64,000 nucleotides of DNA from Allolobophora icterica (GCA_963556255.1 OY744613.1:46595546-46659545), one strand, 5' to 3'. Positions 22,905 to 34,758 are shown, numbered from the stretch's first letter. Notes: generated from the sequence alone by a model not told the origin. Translations and numbers: made by a program.

Positions 22905-24000
22905 TGTGTGAGTACTACTGTCCAAGATGGCGGCCAACATGGCCGCCAAAACACAAAAATGTCTATGTCTCGGCTCGTAGGTAAGTTACAATGACAAATG
23001 AAGTGTCAATTGTAGCATTTCCAAGGTCAAGGAATTCATTTATCGTAGTGACAATAGTGTGGGAATACTACCATCTAAGATGGCTGCCAATATGGCCGCA
23101 AAAACACAAAAATAAGAATTATCAATCAACTGACTGATCGGTCACTATTGCCACTGCAATAGGTTGATTCCTTGACCTTGTTAATGTTACAATTGACACT
23201 TCATTTATCATTGCAGCTTACCTACAAGCTGAGATATACATATTTTTGTGTTTTAGCGGCCATCTTGGAAATTAGTGTTCCCACACGATTGCCACTACGA
23301 TTATTTGATTCCCTGACCTTAGAAATGTTACAATTGATACCTCGTTTGTCATTGTAGCATACCTATGTGCTGAGATATACATATGTTTGTGTTTTCGCAG
23401 CCATATTAGACGCCATCTTGGAAAGTAGTATTCCTACATTATTGCCCCTATAATAAAGCGATTTCTTAACCTTGAATATGTTACAATTGACACTTCATTT
23501 GCAATTGTAGCTTACCTATGAGCTGAGAAATACACAATGTTGTGTCTGGCGGACATATTGGCCGCCATCTTGGAAAATAGTATTTCCACACTATTGCCAC
23601 TGCGATAAATCGATTCCTTGACCCTGGGAATGTTACAATGGACACTTCATTTGTCACTGTAAATTAGTTATGAGCTGAGACATACATATTGTTATGTTTT
23701 GGGCGGCCATGTTGGCCGCCATCTTGGACAATAGTATTCGCACACTATTGCCACCATGATAGGTCGATTTCCTGACCTTGTAAATGTTGCAATTGACACT
23801 TTATTTGTCATTGGAGTTTACCTACGTGCTGAGATATACATTTTTGTGTGTTTTGACGGCCATTTTGGCCGCCATCTTGAAAAGTAGTATTTACACACTA
23901 TTGCCACTATGAAAAATCATTTCCTTGACCTTGGAAATGTTACAATTGACACCTCAGTTGTCATGGTAGCCTACCTGTGAGCTGAGATATTATATATTGT
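22905..24000. repeat. ~155-bp tandem satellite with inverted junction and YY1-like motifs
   Basis: About six units run from 23140 to 24000, each with 'caattgacacttcatttgtcattgtag', 'gagctgagatatacat', 'ggccgccatcttgga' and 'attgccac...gattccttgacctt'. The block 22905-23110 has units in the opposite orientation, so the array flips near 23110. A lone unit lies at 17990-18148. Each unit carries GCCGCCATCTTGG, the classic YY1-type binding word. Confidence 0.75.
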
Positions 24001-24178
24001 TTTGGGGTAAAAAATTACCCCTTTCCGTCCTCCGTGTATCGTAAAATGTTTCCGTCCTGCGAAGGTTAAGAACCAATGCGTATATAGTATATACCTAACT
24101 GATCAAAATAAATAATTACTAATCGTAACTGTAATCGTAAGACTTGAACTCTATCTCTTGGATGCACAGTAGTTAGGC

Positions 24179-25419
<1,241 letters not shown>

Positions 25420-25465
25420 AGTTAGGCTATGTTAGACAAGCTCTGAAAACTTCAACTTCATTGAG

Positions 25466-25760
25466 CTACCTCAGCCGGTCAAAAAACAGCATGGAGTTCA
25501 TTGTAACAAAATCCTTTATGTTCATGACCACAGATTTCTGAACATTTACCTGTATTCTCTTAGGAGGATCATCTTGGTACAGTTCTTGCAGCTCAGCAAA
25601 GAGGGAATTGACAAGCACTAGGCGTGATGAAACCTGCACAAGTCTGCGAACAATGTCCACATTTGTATGATTTGGGAGATTGGATGAAATCTGGTCCAGT
25701 TACTGCATTGGGGCTCCAACTTTCTGACTAGGTGATACGGATATATCGGTTGCAGACACA
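25466..25760 (-). pseudogene. transposase-like fragment sharing 108 identical bases with 16779
   Basis: Bases 25470-25577 are identical to 16779-16886 and encode DDPPKRIQVNVQKSVVMN plus the following residues. Upstream on the minus strand the frame continues with VDIVRRLVQVSSRLVLVNSL, unlike the 16.7-kb copy, which has YEAVKALHERSGQ there. It is a chimera or relic of the same mobile family. Confidence 0.45.
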
Positions 25761-27540
25761 GGCGGCATAACGTGTTCAACGGTCCAATTGTAAGAGCGTT
25801 GGACAGCATAAACAATCCCTCTCTGATTTAATAATAGAGCATCTATTCTATGGCTATAGCTAAAATTAGCCAAAGTCGCCGGCGTTCTTCGCTCCGTGTA
25901 TGATCTTCTGGGCCTTCATTCTCACGTATTTTGGAAATTCTACAAAATGACCCTTTATCCCTCTCAGTACGGTTGCCGCACCCAAATATTACACAGAAAA
26001 CCATTTCCACCATTTATAATAAGCGCCCTGAACTTGCGTAGCCAACGTCAACAAGCATTTGTTGGTAAACCAGAATGGCTGATTACTTTATATGCAGTGC
26101 TTTTTTCCAGACGATCCGTCACATTTTTTCAGCTACTAAAAACAATTTCTGTATTTTAATAATAAGAACACTAATTTAGTAATATTAATTTAATTTCAGT
26201 GTTTTGAACTGTTTTCAGTGTTTATTGAGACCCCCCACCCAGAATCCCGTTTTACTCGGAATTTTTAGCCCGCCCATAATTGTTCCGTTCCGGAAACTTT
26301 TTCCAGAAAAAAGCACTGCTTGTTATGGCTTATGCAAATGTGTGTTACGTCACATCCTACAGTAATTACAAATTCAAACGTAGAAGTTTAACCCTCATCC
26401 TACAAACATATTTGCTGTACGTTGTTTCCCAGTTGAAATCTCCACGAAAATCACGAAATGGCTTGTTTAGGTTAGGTCTTGGAACAACAGAATAGCACTA
26501 ATATGAAGAAATGTGTAAACAATCTATATAAGTACTGCAATAACTGTGCAATTTTCATGTTTTTTATTGATTTGAAATTTCACGATGGCTACCTGAAGCA
26601 AAAATGCTGAAGTGATACAAAAATGTTCAATATAACGTTTATGAATTAAGTTTTATTTGCTTTATTTCTGAAACACTGTGGCATTGACAAACTATAGCAT
26701 TACATAAACATCCAGTCAGGTAAGATAAATATGATGTACAGTTCATAAAGCTCAATTGCTGCTATACCAATGTACACTTGAAACCAGTGTTCAGCGCGAT
26801 TACAGTTCTTGAAAACAAATTGTTTCCCGGAACAATTTCCCAGAACAGATTGTCCTGAAACACGAGAAGCAAAACGAGCCATACAAAAACAAAGTTCTAA
26901 TATTTTCATTTAAATAACCTATCTATTTACAAGAAAGTTATAACTAAGTATAGTTTCTACAAGTACATATAAAGAATATTCAGATAATAACACAATCTCC
27001 AGACAATATTATTTAGTTTCAGTTCTTTCAATACATAAGGAGCACTTTAATTCTTATGCATAAAAATCTGAATTTGACTAATGAAGTGTTTTTACTTGGG
27101 GTCAAGAAGGTGCCAAGTCCAGAAGTAAAAAGGCGAGTCATAATAGGGAGCTGTTTTCGCAAGATGTTTCCAAACACAGATGGAACTCAGCTGAGGGGAC
27201 GTGACTTTGAAGCCATAAACACAATCAAATATTTCTGATAAACAATAAACTGCCAGAACCTTGGGAAGTGAGCTTTGAGTGACTTTCAGCTTGTGTGCAT
27301 TATGCAGAAATCAAACTCTGGTAAAAATCTGTTTCTTTTCCACTATGAAAATTTGAAATAGGCCCCAAGTCCTTCAAATAGTTAGAGAAATGTTTCATTT
27401 TGGGGATGATTACAATCATATCATATTTGAAGATTTGTATAGCACCCCATTAAGTAGCGTTTCCTGTGTGAATGACCCGAGAAAAAAGGTTTTAAGAAGG
27501 GAGAGGGATGTAGGAAGAGATCCAGGAAGTATGGTTGCAC
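25761..27540. other. no gene recognised
   Basis: Short ORFs only, none with motifs or splice context I can support. AT-rich from 26500 to 27050. Confidence 0.35.
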
Positions 27541-27905
27541 GTAATAATAATAACACTGACAATTTCTAAAGCACCTTAATGCAACCATGCCGCTATAAGG
27601 GCGCTATACAGACACCACCTACAGCCTAACATAACAACCAGTCCTCTTCAGCAGAAGGATAAGTCTTCGTAGAGATGATGCTTGAGCCAGGACCTGAATG
27701 CCTCAATTAATGGCGCAGAGTAGACTTCGGGTGGAAGGCCATTCCAGCAACTCGGTCCAGCGACGGAGAAGGCCCGGTTCCAAACTTTGTCTTCGTCCGA
27801 GGGAAAAGAACAGCATTCCACAGGGAAGACCCTGTGTTGGCAAAAGATCTAGTTTGATCTAGACTGGTCCCGTCACGCGGAACAAAGAGAACATGTCGGT
27901 GATAC
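27541..27905 (-). mobile_element. LINE 3' end inserted at the end of a zinc-finger gene
   Basis: The minus strand reads LFPRTKTKFG, shifts frame, then RAFSVAGPSCWNGLPPEVYS and EAFRSWLKHHLYEDLSFC with a stop. These are the usual last residues of a CR1/L2-type reverse transcriptase. The 3' end has a (TTA)n tail near 27541-27555. Its 5' truncation point lies within the last codons of the neighbouring finger gene. Confidence 0.75.
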
Positions 27906-28977
27906 AATGTTGACAACAGTGTTCCATAAATTTCTTTTTGATTTCAAACATTTGATCGCATATTCCACAGCCATATGGTCTCAAGAAGAAGCGACTCACA
28001 TAGTGTTTATTAACTGTTTCCTGACATTCAAAAAGCTGGTTTTCATCTGGAGTTCGATTCATTTTCGGCCTAGGTGAATTGTTTTGAATAGCTTCTGCTG
28101 TTGATGGAGTTGACTTGGTGAATCTCTTATTTGAAGTACTTCCAGGACATCTCTCTTTCATTCGTGACACAAGACGTTCAGATTTCAGGCTCTTTTCTCC
28201 ATGGTGGTTCTTTACATTCACTTTCATTTGGTTCCTCCTAACATCTGCTTCATCACTAAGTTTATATCTGCAAGGTCTAACTGGAGTGTGCACCCTTAGA
28301 TGGGCATTCAGATTAGACCTTCGTGCAAATGCTTTGCTGCATATGCTGCAAATGTATGGCTTTTCTCCAGTGTGGGTTCTTATATGCAATTTCAGATTAC
28401 ACCTCTGTGGAAATGCTTTGTCACAGAGGTTGCACTTGTATGGCTCTTCTCCAGTATGGGCTCTTATATGTGATTTCAGAACATGCCTCACCGCAAATGC
28501 TCTATCACATAAGTTGCACTTGTATGGTTTTTCTCCAGTGTGGGTTCTAATATGCTCAGACAGAGGAGTCTTCTGTGCAAAGGCTTTGTTGCATACAATG
28601 CACTTGTATGGCTTTTCTCCAGTGTGGGTTCTCATATGGATGTCAAAACCAAATCTCCGTAGGAAGGCTTTTTCACATAAGTTGCACTTGTATGGCTTTT
28701 CTCCAGTGTGGGTTCTTACATGTGTATTAAGATGAGACACGTGTGAAAATGCTCTGTCACATAAGTTGCATTTGTATGGCTTTTCTCCAGTGTGTGATCT
28801 CATATGGCAATCCAGAGCAGATCTCCATTCAAAGGCCTTCTCACACAAGTGGCAGATGTGTGATCTTTCTGGAGTATGGGTTTTGACATGGGAATGAAGG
28901 TCAGCCACCTCTGCAAATGTTTTGCTACAAATTTCACATCCGTATTCTGTTTCTGCATTCTCGATTCTTGCTTGCAT
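27859..28977 (-). CDS. C2H2 zinc-finger array protein
   Basis: The 372-residue frame starts [13 protein letters not shown]. It has eight regular fingers (from CEICSKTF to [13 protein letters not shown]), joined mostly by HTGEKPY linkers, and a ninth that has lost its ligands ([11 protein letters not shown]). A basic linker of roughly 75 residues leads to the separate last finger [21 protein letters not shown] (C-x2-C-x12-H-x3-H). It is probably a nuclear DNA-binding protein. Compared with paralogues, the tail after the last histidine is replaced by LINE sequence ([15 protein letters not shown] then TAG), because a LINE inserted there. The ATG is preceded by AG-ATCGAAG, perhaps a splice acceptor. 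All zinc ligands of fingers 1-8 and the last finger are present. Confidence 0.88.
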   Translation of the reverse strand: MQARIENAETEYGCEICSKTFAEVADLHSHVKTHTPERSHICHLCEKAFEWRSALDCHMRSHTGEKPYKCNLCDRAFSHVSHLNTHVRTHTGEKPYKCNLCEKAFLRRFGFDIHMRTHTGEKPYKCIVCNKAFAQKTPLSEHIRTHTGEKPYKCNLCDRAFAVRHVLKSHIRAHTGEEPYKCNLCDKAFPQRCNLKLHIRTHTGEKPYICSICSKAFARRSNLNAHLRVHTPVRPCRYKLSDEADVRRNQMKVNVKNHHGEKSLKSERLVSRMKERCPGSTSNKRFTKSTPSTAEAIQNNSPRPKMNRTPDENQLFECQETVNKHYVSRFFLRPYGCGICDQMFEIKKKFMEHCCQHCITDMFSLFRVTGPV

Positions 28978-29288
28978 CTTCGATCTATGGTAAATTCAAA
29001 GGACATTAAATAATATATTTACCTTGCAGTTTTACCATTTTCTACATCACAGTTGCATCCGTGTGAAGTTAGAAATCCCATAGTTCAAGAGCCCAAACAT
29101 AAGTTCTTCCCATGTAAAACCGTTACATTTTTTTAAAACTATAATTTGTAAATTCTGTAATAAAATGTGTGACAAACAGACCAAGCAGAATATTACAGGA
29201 ACAAGTATTCCGAATTAGCCAAGCGAAAGGAAAATTACTAAATGAAAGACAATTAATGTAAGTGGAGAACTAGTTAAAAGCAGATGCT

Positions 29289-29712
29289 GGTAATCCTGGG
29301 TTTGAGCATTCGAAAATATTTTCATTGAAAAGTTATAATACAATATATAGTAATACAATAAATAATAATCGTTTATCCAACTTCTCGTTTCAGTTATGTT
29401 TTGAATGATCATCCAGCTTCTAGTTGCAGCTATATTTTCATCAATCTTCCAACTTCTAGTTAACCATTTTTTTTACCATGAAATTTTTCATAGCTCATCC
29501 ACGGTAATAATATCGGCGATAAAACGACATACTTTAGGCCTAATCGCAATTCCAACTTCTAGTTTGAGTTTTATTATGTAATATTTTTAACGATCATCAA
29601 GCTTCCAGTTTCACTCAAATTTTCATAAATCTTCCAACTTCTAGTTCATTAAGAAAATGTTTCATCGCTTATGCAATGTAAATAATTGTGGACGGTATAA
29701 CCCAGGATTACC
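29289..29712 (+). mobile_element. GGTAATCC-family MITE
   Basis: Begins GGTAATCCTGGGTTTGAG and ends AACCCAGGATTACC. Flanks CAGATGCT and AAGATGCC are an aged 8-bp duplication. The empty site in the paralogue is GCAGATGACTAC at about 2020. The interior has 'catccagcttctagttgcagctatattttcatc' units. Confidence 0.8.
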
Positions 29713-29911
29713 AAGATGCCTACAAAAAGTAGTAATAAAGCTGGCAACGCAAAGGCTTTAATCTTTTGGATCTAGTCCAACTAGTGGCTAGACTAATTAA
29801 AAATTCCCCGCGTCATATCAACCACGAAGCCTATACTACGCAACAAAACCAAACATACACAACGCCATTAATCAGGAGACCGAGATGTATACAACGCTCA
29901 AAAAGCGTGAG

Positions 29912-30323
29912 GGTAATCCTGGGTTTTAGCGTCGGAAATTATTTTCATTGAAACGTTCTAATACAATATACAATAAATAATCATCGTTGATCCAACTTCT
30001 AGTTTGAGTTATATTTTAATCGATTATCCAGCTTCTAGTTTCGTGAATATTTTCGTCAATCTTCCAACTTCTAGTTCGAGTTTTACTATAAAATTTTTCA
30101 TCGGTCATACACGGGAATAATATCGGCACTAAAACGATATATTTTCATCGCAATTCCAACTTCTAGTTTGACTTTAACTATGTAATATTTTAATCGATCA
30201 TCCGGCCTCTAGTTTCATTGATATTTTCATCAATCTTCCAACTTCTTGTTTGAGTTTAACTGTGAAACGTTTTCATCGCTCATGCAATGTAAATAATTAC
30301 CGACGCTAAAACCCAGGATTACC
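29912..30323 (+). mobile_element. GGTAATCC-family MITE
   Basis: Begins GGTAATCCTGGGTTTTAGCG and ends CGCTAAAACCCAGGATTACC, with perfect AGCGTGAG duplications (29904-29911 and 30324-30331). The interior is a set of about ten 'catccaacttctagtttgag...ttttcatcg' units. Confidence 0.88.
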
Positions 30324-30632
30324 AGCGTGAGTTCTCTCAGATTACTATTCTCGGGAAGAGACAAATATAACTCACCAAGTCCAGCGGCTTATTAGAGAGA
30401 TGTTTTGATAGTTTCTAATGTTAAGTGATCCAAAATGGCGCTGCACTGACTAGCATGCCCAAAATAGAAGGTGCAATGCATTGACGTGTATTGCAATGAT
30501 GATATATCTCTCCTCTAGCGACTAAATGCGTAATTTAAGTTAATAATATAAAGTCGCTAGTTTAAGGTTAGAAATCGCTGGTCAACAAATTTACGGGAAC
30601 TGCGGTTATTCGGAGGAGTTGATGAGCGAAAC

Positions 30633-30725
30633 CAATGTTAAAAGTATCTTTTAACATTGACTACCTGTAACTATTCGTCTGTGGACTCCGCTTACCGTAT
30701 CGGTAAGCGGAGTCCACAGACGAAT
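30633..30725. other. two adjacent perfect hairpins with TAT loops
   Basis: Arms 30633-30644 and 30648-30659 (12 bp, CAATGTTAAAAG) and arms 30673-30697 and 30701-30725 (25 bp) are perfect inverted repeats. Both are closed by the trinucleotide TAT. The paralogue near 3610-3650 has only the right-hand arm sequence of the large hairpin and no inverted partner. Confidence 0.85.
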
Positions 30726-30792
30726 CGTGATGTAATAAATGAATTTCGCGTTGGATATTGTTTGAATCCGGGATTGGTCGTATTAAGAATTA

Positions 30793-30813
30793 TCTATATA
30801 AATAAAGCGAGAA

Positions 30814-30886
<73 letters not shown>

Positions 30887-32058
30887 TGCCTGTCTGTCTG
30901 TTTGACCGGGATTAACTTCTACAATTTTGCACCTTTTCACTCGAAACCTTCACTACTGTGTCGGCCTCGGCTTCGGACACCCAGTGGAGGGGTTCGCGTC
31001 CCCCGTTTTCACCCCTACCATGGTGAAAATGCCACAAAACTCTACCAACCGACCGTCCATCACGCGCAAGCTCGCCTATTCCACTGCCAAGCGGTTCTAT
31101 TTATGGCGCCGGTATTCACCAACGTCATTAATAATGCGCATAACGACACCGCGGTTCTATTTATGGCGCCAGTATTACCCAACGTCATTAATAATGCGCA
31201 TAAGTTGTTTACTTTCGCACAAAATTTAATGACGATCGATTCGAGGTATATTCATCGTTTTGCAGCAAAATTTTAACACATGTATGTTCAAAGACTAAGA
31301 TCTAAGTTATTTACAGTATATCAAACAACCAGTCTGCTTTACTAAGGGCGAGGTCGACTACAGATCGGCAGTGAGGGCTAGATTTCTGGCGTTTTCTTTA
31401 ACACGCCAACGCCCGGTTCACCCTCTAAGACTGCGAAGCAGTCTGTCCACGGGAGACTGCGAAGCAGTCTCCCCCACAGGTCGCCAGACGCCACAAGGGC
31501 CGTCAAGGGCGACTGCGAAGCAGTCAGTCCACGGCAGAGGTCGCCAGTCGCCGCCAGAGGGCGACTGCGAAGCAGTCAGTCCACGGCAGAGGTCGCTAGA
31601 GGCCAGAAGGCGTCTACAAGACTGCGAAGCAGTCTCCGCCAGACGTCGCCAGACGCCACAAGGGCCTCCAAGAATGCGAAGCAGTCGCCGCCAGAATGCG
31701 ACTGCGAAGCAGTCAGTCCACGGCAGAGGTCGCTAGATGCCAGAAGGCGTCTACAAGACTGCGAAGCAGTCTCCGCCACAGGTCGCCAGACGCCACAAGG
31801 GCCTCCAAGACTGCGAAGCAGTCGCCGCCAGAGGGCGACTGTCAAGATTGCCAAGCAGTCGTTGTTGTTATTGTTGGTGGTGTTGGTGGTGTTGGTGGTG
31901 GTGGTGGTGGTGGTGGTGTTGGTGGTGTTGGTGGTGGTGGTGGTGGTGGTGGTGGTGGTGGTGGTGGTGGTGGTGGTGGTGGTGGTGGTGGTGGTGGTGG
32001 TGGTGGTGGTGGTGGTGTGAAACTTATAACCCCGAGCAACGCCGGGTAATCCAGCTAG
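30793..32058 (+). mobile_element. non-autonomous Helitron
   Basis: Starts TCTATATAAATAAAG and ends in a CCCCGAGC..GCCGGG hairpin plus AATCCAGCTAG, between A (30792) and T (32059), the Helitron insertion rule. The paralogue at 3721/3722 is the exact empty site (AAGAATTA then TGTTTAATAAATAC). Contents are a (TG)n run (30817-30884), a direct repeat of about 52 bp (31092 and 31152), a stem-loop minisatellite and (GGT)n. No Rep/helicase frame was seen. Confidence 0.85.
31428..31857. repeat. minisatellite with palindromic core GACTGCGAAGCAGTC
   Basis: About nine cores (6-bp stems, GAA loop) are spaced roughly 26-59 bp apart. They are separated by 'agtccacggcagaggtcgc' or 'tccgccagacgtcgcc' type spacers that alternate. 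It lies inside the Helitron. Confidence 0.8.
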
Positions 32059-32551
32059 TGTTTAATAAATACAATATTCATTTGAAGCATTGGTGGTGGT
32101 GGTGGTGGTGGTGGTGGTGGTGGTGGTGGTGGTGGTGGTGGAGGTGGTGGTGGTGGTGGTGGTGGTGGTGGTGGTGGTGGTGGTGGTGGTGGTGGTGGTG
32201 GTGGTGGTGGTGTGAAACTTTTAACCCCGAGCAACGCCGGGTAATCCAGCTAGTGTTTAATAAATACAATATTCATTTGAAGCATTGGTGGTGGTGGTGG
32301 TGGTGGTGGTGGTGGTGGTGGTGGTGGTGGTGGTGGTGGTGGTGGTGGTGGTGGTGGTGGTGGTGGTGGTGGTGGTGGTGGTGGTGGTGGTGGTGGTGGT
32401 GGTGGTGGTGGTGGTGGTGGTGGTGGTGGTGGTGGTGGTGGTGGTGGTGGTGGTGGTGGTGGTGGTGGTGGTGGTGGTGGTGGTGGTGGTGGTGGTGGTG
32501 GTGGTGGTGGTGGTGGTGGTGGTGGTGGTGGTGGTGGTGGTGGTGGTGGTG
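31864..32551. repeat. (GGT)n arrays separated by duplicated Helitron 3' ends
   Basis: Three GGT arrays (about 31864-32015, 32089-32211 and 32286-32551) are separated by two copies of a segment of about 75 bp containing the Helitron 3' hairpin, CTAG and host flank 'tgtttaataaatacaatattcatttgaagcattgg'. Long open frames over it encode only homopolymers and are not genes. Confidence 0.85.
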
Positions 32552-33123
32552 GAAGATACGTAAATGTTGGGATCTCCGAGAGCATAATTCCCAAATCCCA
32601 ACACGTATAGCAGTTCCTAAAACTTAGGGCTTAGCCTCTTAGGTTTAGGGTCAGTGTAGCCTTTGTGTTTTGTACGATTAAAAAGCTATACCTATGAGTG
32701 GAAGCTGGATATTTCTGCAACTAAAAGGCTATGCCTGCGAGTGGAAGCTGGACATTTTCATTGCATAAATTTAATTCGGGTGAGAAACGACTATAAAGCT
32801 ATACCTGCGTTTGGAAGCTGGATTTACGTGAGAATAAAAAAACTATGGTTCTGGGACTTTTCGCCCCCGGAAGATTCGCCACACCAAGAGCAAAATCAAT
32901 CTGCGCTACCAATGCACCTGTATGATCTTTAATGTCATTCTTTAAGTTAGCAAGACAACATTGTACAGTAAACTAAAAATTAATAGTCACTCTAGTAGGC
33001 TAGCTGGCTAATGCATTCGATGTTGTTGAGCTAATCACGTAATCAGCTGGTCCCCGTCTACACCTGACAGATGGTTTGGGTGTTCAGAGTGGCGGAGTTT
33101 CAGCGGCCAACATTTTCATGAGT

Positions 33124-33124
<1 letters not shown>
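32552..33124. repeat. partial MITE ends and 'ggaagctggat' repeats; no gene
   Basis: CCCAAATCCCAACACGTA at about 32590 matches the ends of the element at 59925. Three 'gctatacctgcgagtggaagctgga' units follow, then a lone GGTTCTGGGACTTTTCGCC end of the 47329 family at 32848. From 32900 to 33124 nothing is recognised. Confidence 0.45.

Positions 33125-33201
<77 letters not shown>
33125..33201. repeat. (TA)n microsatellite
   Basis: Uninterrupted TA dinucleotides. Confidence 0.95.
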
Positions 33202-33204
<3 letters not shown>

Positions 33205-33205
<1 letters not shown>

Positions 33206-33575
33206 CGTGCAATTTTGTTCGGTATGAGTGAGAATATGGACGAGTCTAGGAGACGTTATTGCAAAATAGAACTTCTAATGCGCTGGTCTCAAGTGCAAAG
33301 ACATCAAGCGATGGCGCACCAAAACGATACGATACACATGTGCTTCATGTGCTATTACCTCCTGTTAAGCATACGGGTTATACTTTGCGACCCCGTGTCA
33401 TAATCGGGTTCTCCCGACTGCTGATAGTCTAGCTCGTAAATCTTTCATAATTAGGATGATTTTCACCGGAATATAGGCCTTAGTACTTTAATCTGGACGT
33501 GATATACATGTGCAAACCAAAATGCGGTTAGCAGTTGGATTAATAAAGGATATACCTACTTACTTACTTATTATT
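33205..33575 (+). mobile_element. LINE 3' end (Crack/CR1-like), ACTT tail
   Basis: In-frame pieces read YYLLSIRV... and, with a frame change, GYTLRPRVHN and ADSLARKSFIIRMIFTGI before a stop. The end is 'aataaaggatatacctacttacttactta'. It matches the reverse complement of 63770-64000 closely. Confidence 0.7.
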
Positions 33576-33589
33576 CAGAGGATCAGATC

Positions 33590-33985
33590 GTAAGAGAGAA
33601 ACGCAACTTAAAGAGGATAAGGGATTTGAAAAAGTAACTCTTCTGTCGAGGAGTGAATTAGAACAGTGTTCTTGGTGAACGAGCATTTCTGTTGCATGGC
33701 CTGGATTTTGGAACTCTGTTCCTGAATCTGTTTTTTGTTCATTCACTTGTGTTATTTTTGGAACTCTGTTCCTGAATCTGTTTTTTTGTTCATTCACTTG
33801 TGTTATTTTTGGAACTCTGTTCCTGAATCTGTTTTTTTGTTCATTCACTTGTGTTATTTTTGGAACTCTGTTCCTGAATCTGTTTTTTTGTTCATTCACT
33901 TGTGTTATTTTGCTATCAACTGTGACCGCATCCTTTCCCAAAGCTCCCAGCCCTTAGGAGGGTCAGCACGTGCAGAGAACTCTCC
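33590..33985 (+). repeat. LINE-like tail with a 50-51-bp unit tandemly repeated four times
   Basis: The word CCTGAATCTG recurs at 33721, 33771, 33822 and 33873. Each unit reads FWNSVPESVFLFIHLCY on the plus strand and KITQVNEQKNRFRNRVP on the minus strand. The first unit follows ERAFLLHG, a LINE C-terminal signature. Since 51 is a multiple of three, both strands stay open, which makes the ORFs there look longer than they deserve. Confidence 0.7.
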
Positions 33986-34727
33986 AACATTGGGTTATAC
34001 TGCCTAGGGGCGACATGACTAGGGACCAGTTGAACTCTCTGCCTCTATAGAAATATATGTAGCGCATAGTTGAAGACACTCGGAGTTTCACTCTGTAATG
34101 ATAACAGTCAGAGATGTTCGTAACATGGCATTTATTGCTATAAACCTTTTATATAGGAATATCCTTACATCGTAAAATAAAGTACTAACGTACTAGATTA
34201 ATAGACTAGGCCTAAATAAAATATTCTTATTTGCATATCCTCATGTTTTGGTTATTATACTGATACCGGAATTTAGTAGGCCTACAAGTTCTGAGTGTTG
34301 CATAAAAAGACAGTTTTATGTGTTTGCAACTATATAGTCTAACACTTTAGATTGATGTGTATCACATGTATTATGTATGCACATAAGTTAAAGAGCTCAT
34401 TAAACATTCTAGATTATTATGCAAACGATGTATGATTATGTAAATGGCAAATTAAACTTTCTAGAATGTAAAGTAAAATAGGAATTCTGTACATGTATAG
34501 TTAACACCTAGCGTTCATGATTATTATGCTACAGATGTTTTTTAGAAATAAACTTTTTATTGCATTGTTAAGCAACACTTCATTTGTCTGATATAGTTTG
34601 TGTAATTAGGCGACCCTGACAGCGGAACGGTTTCGTTCCTTTGGGTTTTCCTTTTGTCACTGATCGCAATGTAACTTAAGTTCGTGTTACCGTGTAATTG
34701 TTCAAAGATTGGTGAACAATAAAGGAA

Positions 34728-34758
<31 letters not shown>

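Larger units (their letters stand above)
17656..24069. mobile_element. composite TTAA-flanked element, 6.4 kb with nested insertion
   Basis: TTAA at 17656-17659 and 24066-24069 is followed and preceded by inverted ends CCTTCGCAGGACGGAAA and TTTCCGTCCTGCGAAGG. Palindromic GGGGTAAATTATTACCCC-type motifs lie just inside both ends (about 17678 and 24004). This is piggyBac-like by target site. The interior carries a roughly 155-bp satellite, and a 4.75-kb second element (18149-22903) is inserted into that satellite. Confidence 0.65.
28978..30792. other. segmental duplicate of 203-3720
   Basis: After the finger gene, the flank 28978-30792 aligns block by block with 203-3720 (for example 'aagctggcaacgcaaag', 'atccaaaatggcgctgca', 'aaatcgctggtcaa', 'cggaggagtt'). 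The copies differ by insertions: this copy has MITEs at 29289 and 29912, two hairpins and a Helitron; the other has a MITE/SINE cluster and a LINE. Confidence 0.8.

Noticed and set aside
28115..28735. 206-residue plus-strand ORF opposite the zinc-finger gene, and similar antisense ORFs at 53524-54150, 61857-62312 and 12845-13435
   Set aside because: They are mirror frames of the repeated HTGEKPY/C2H2 coding units, which stay open on both strands by periodicity.
30657..31276. ORFs with Cys-Val repeats
   Set aside because: Products of the (TG)n run in the Helitron.
31428..31857. Array of regularly spaced palindromic repeats resembling a CRISPR array
   Set aside because: Spacing varies from about 26 to 59 bp, spacers themselves repeat, there are no cas genes, and it lies inside a Helitron of a eukaryotic genome.
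31737..32627. Long ORFs of poly-Trp, poly-Pro, poly-Thr, poly-Val and poly-His
   Set aside because: They are translations of (GGT)n in different frames and strands, with no independent coding evidence.
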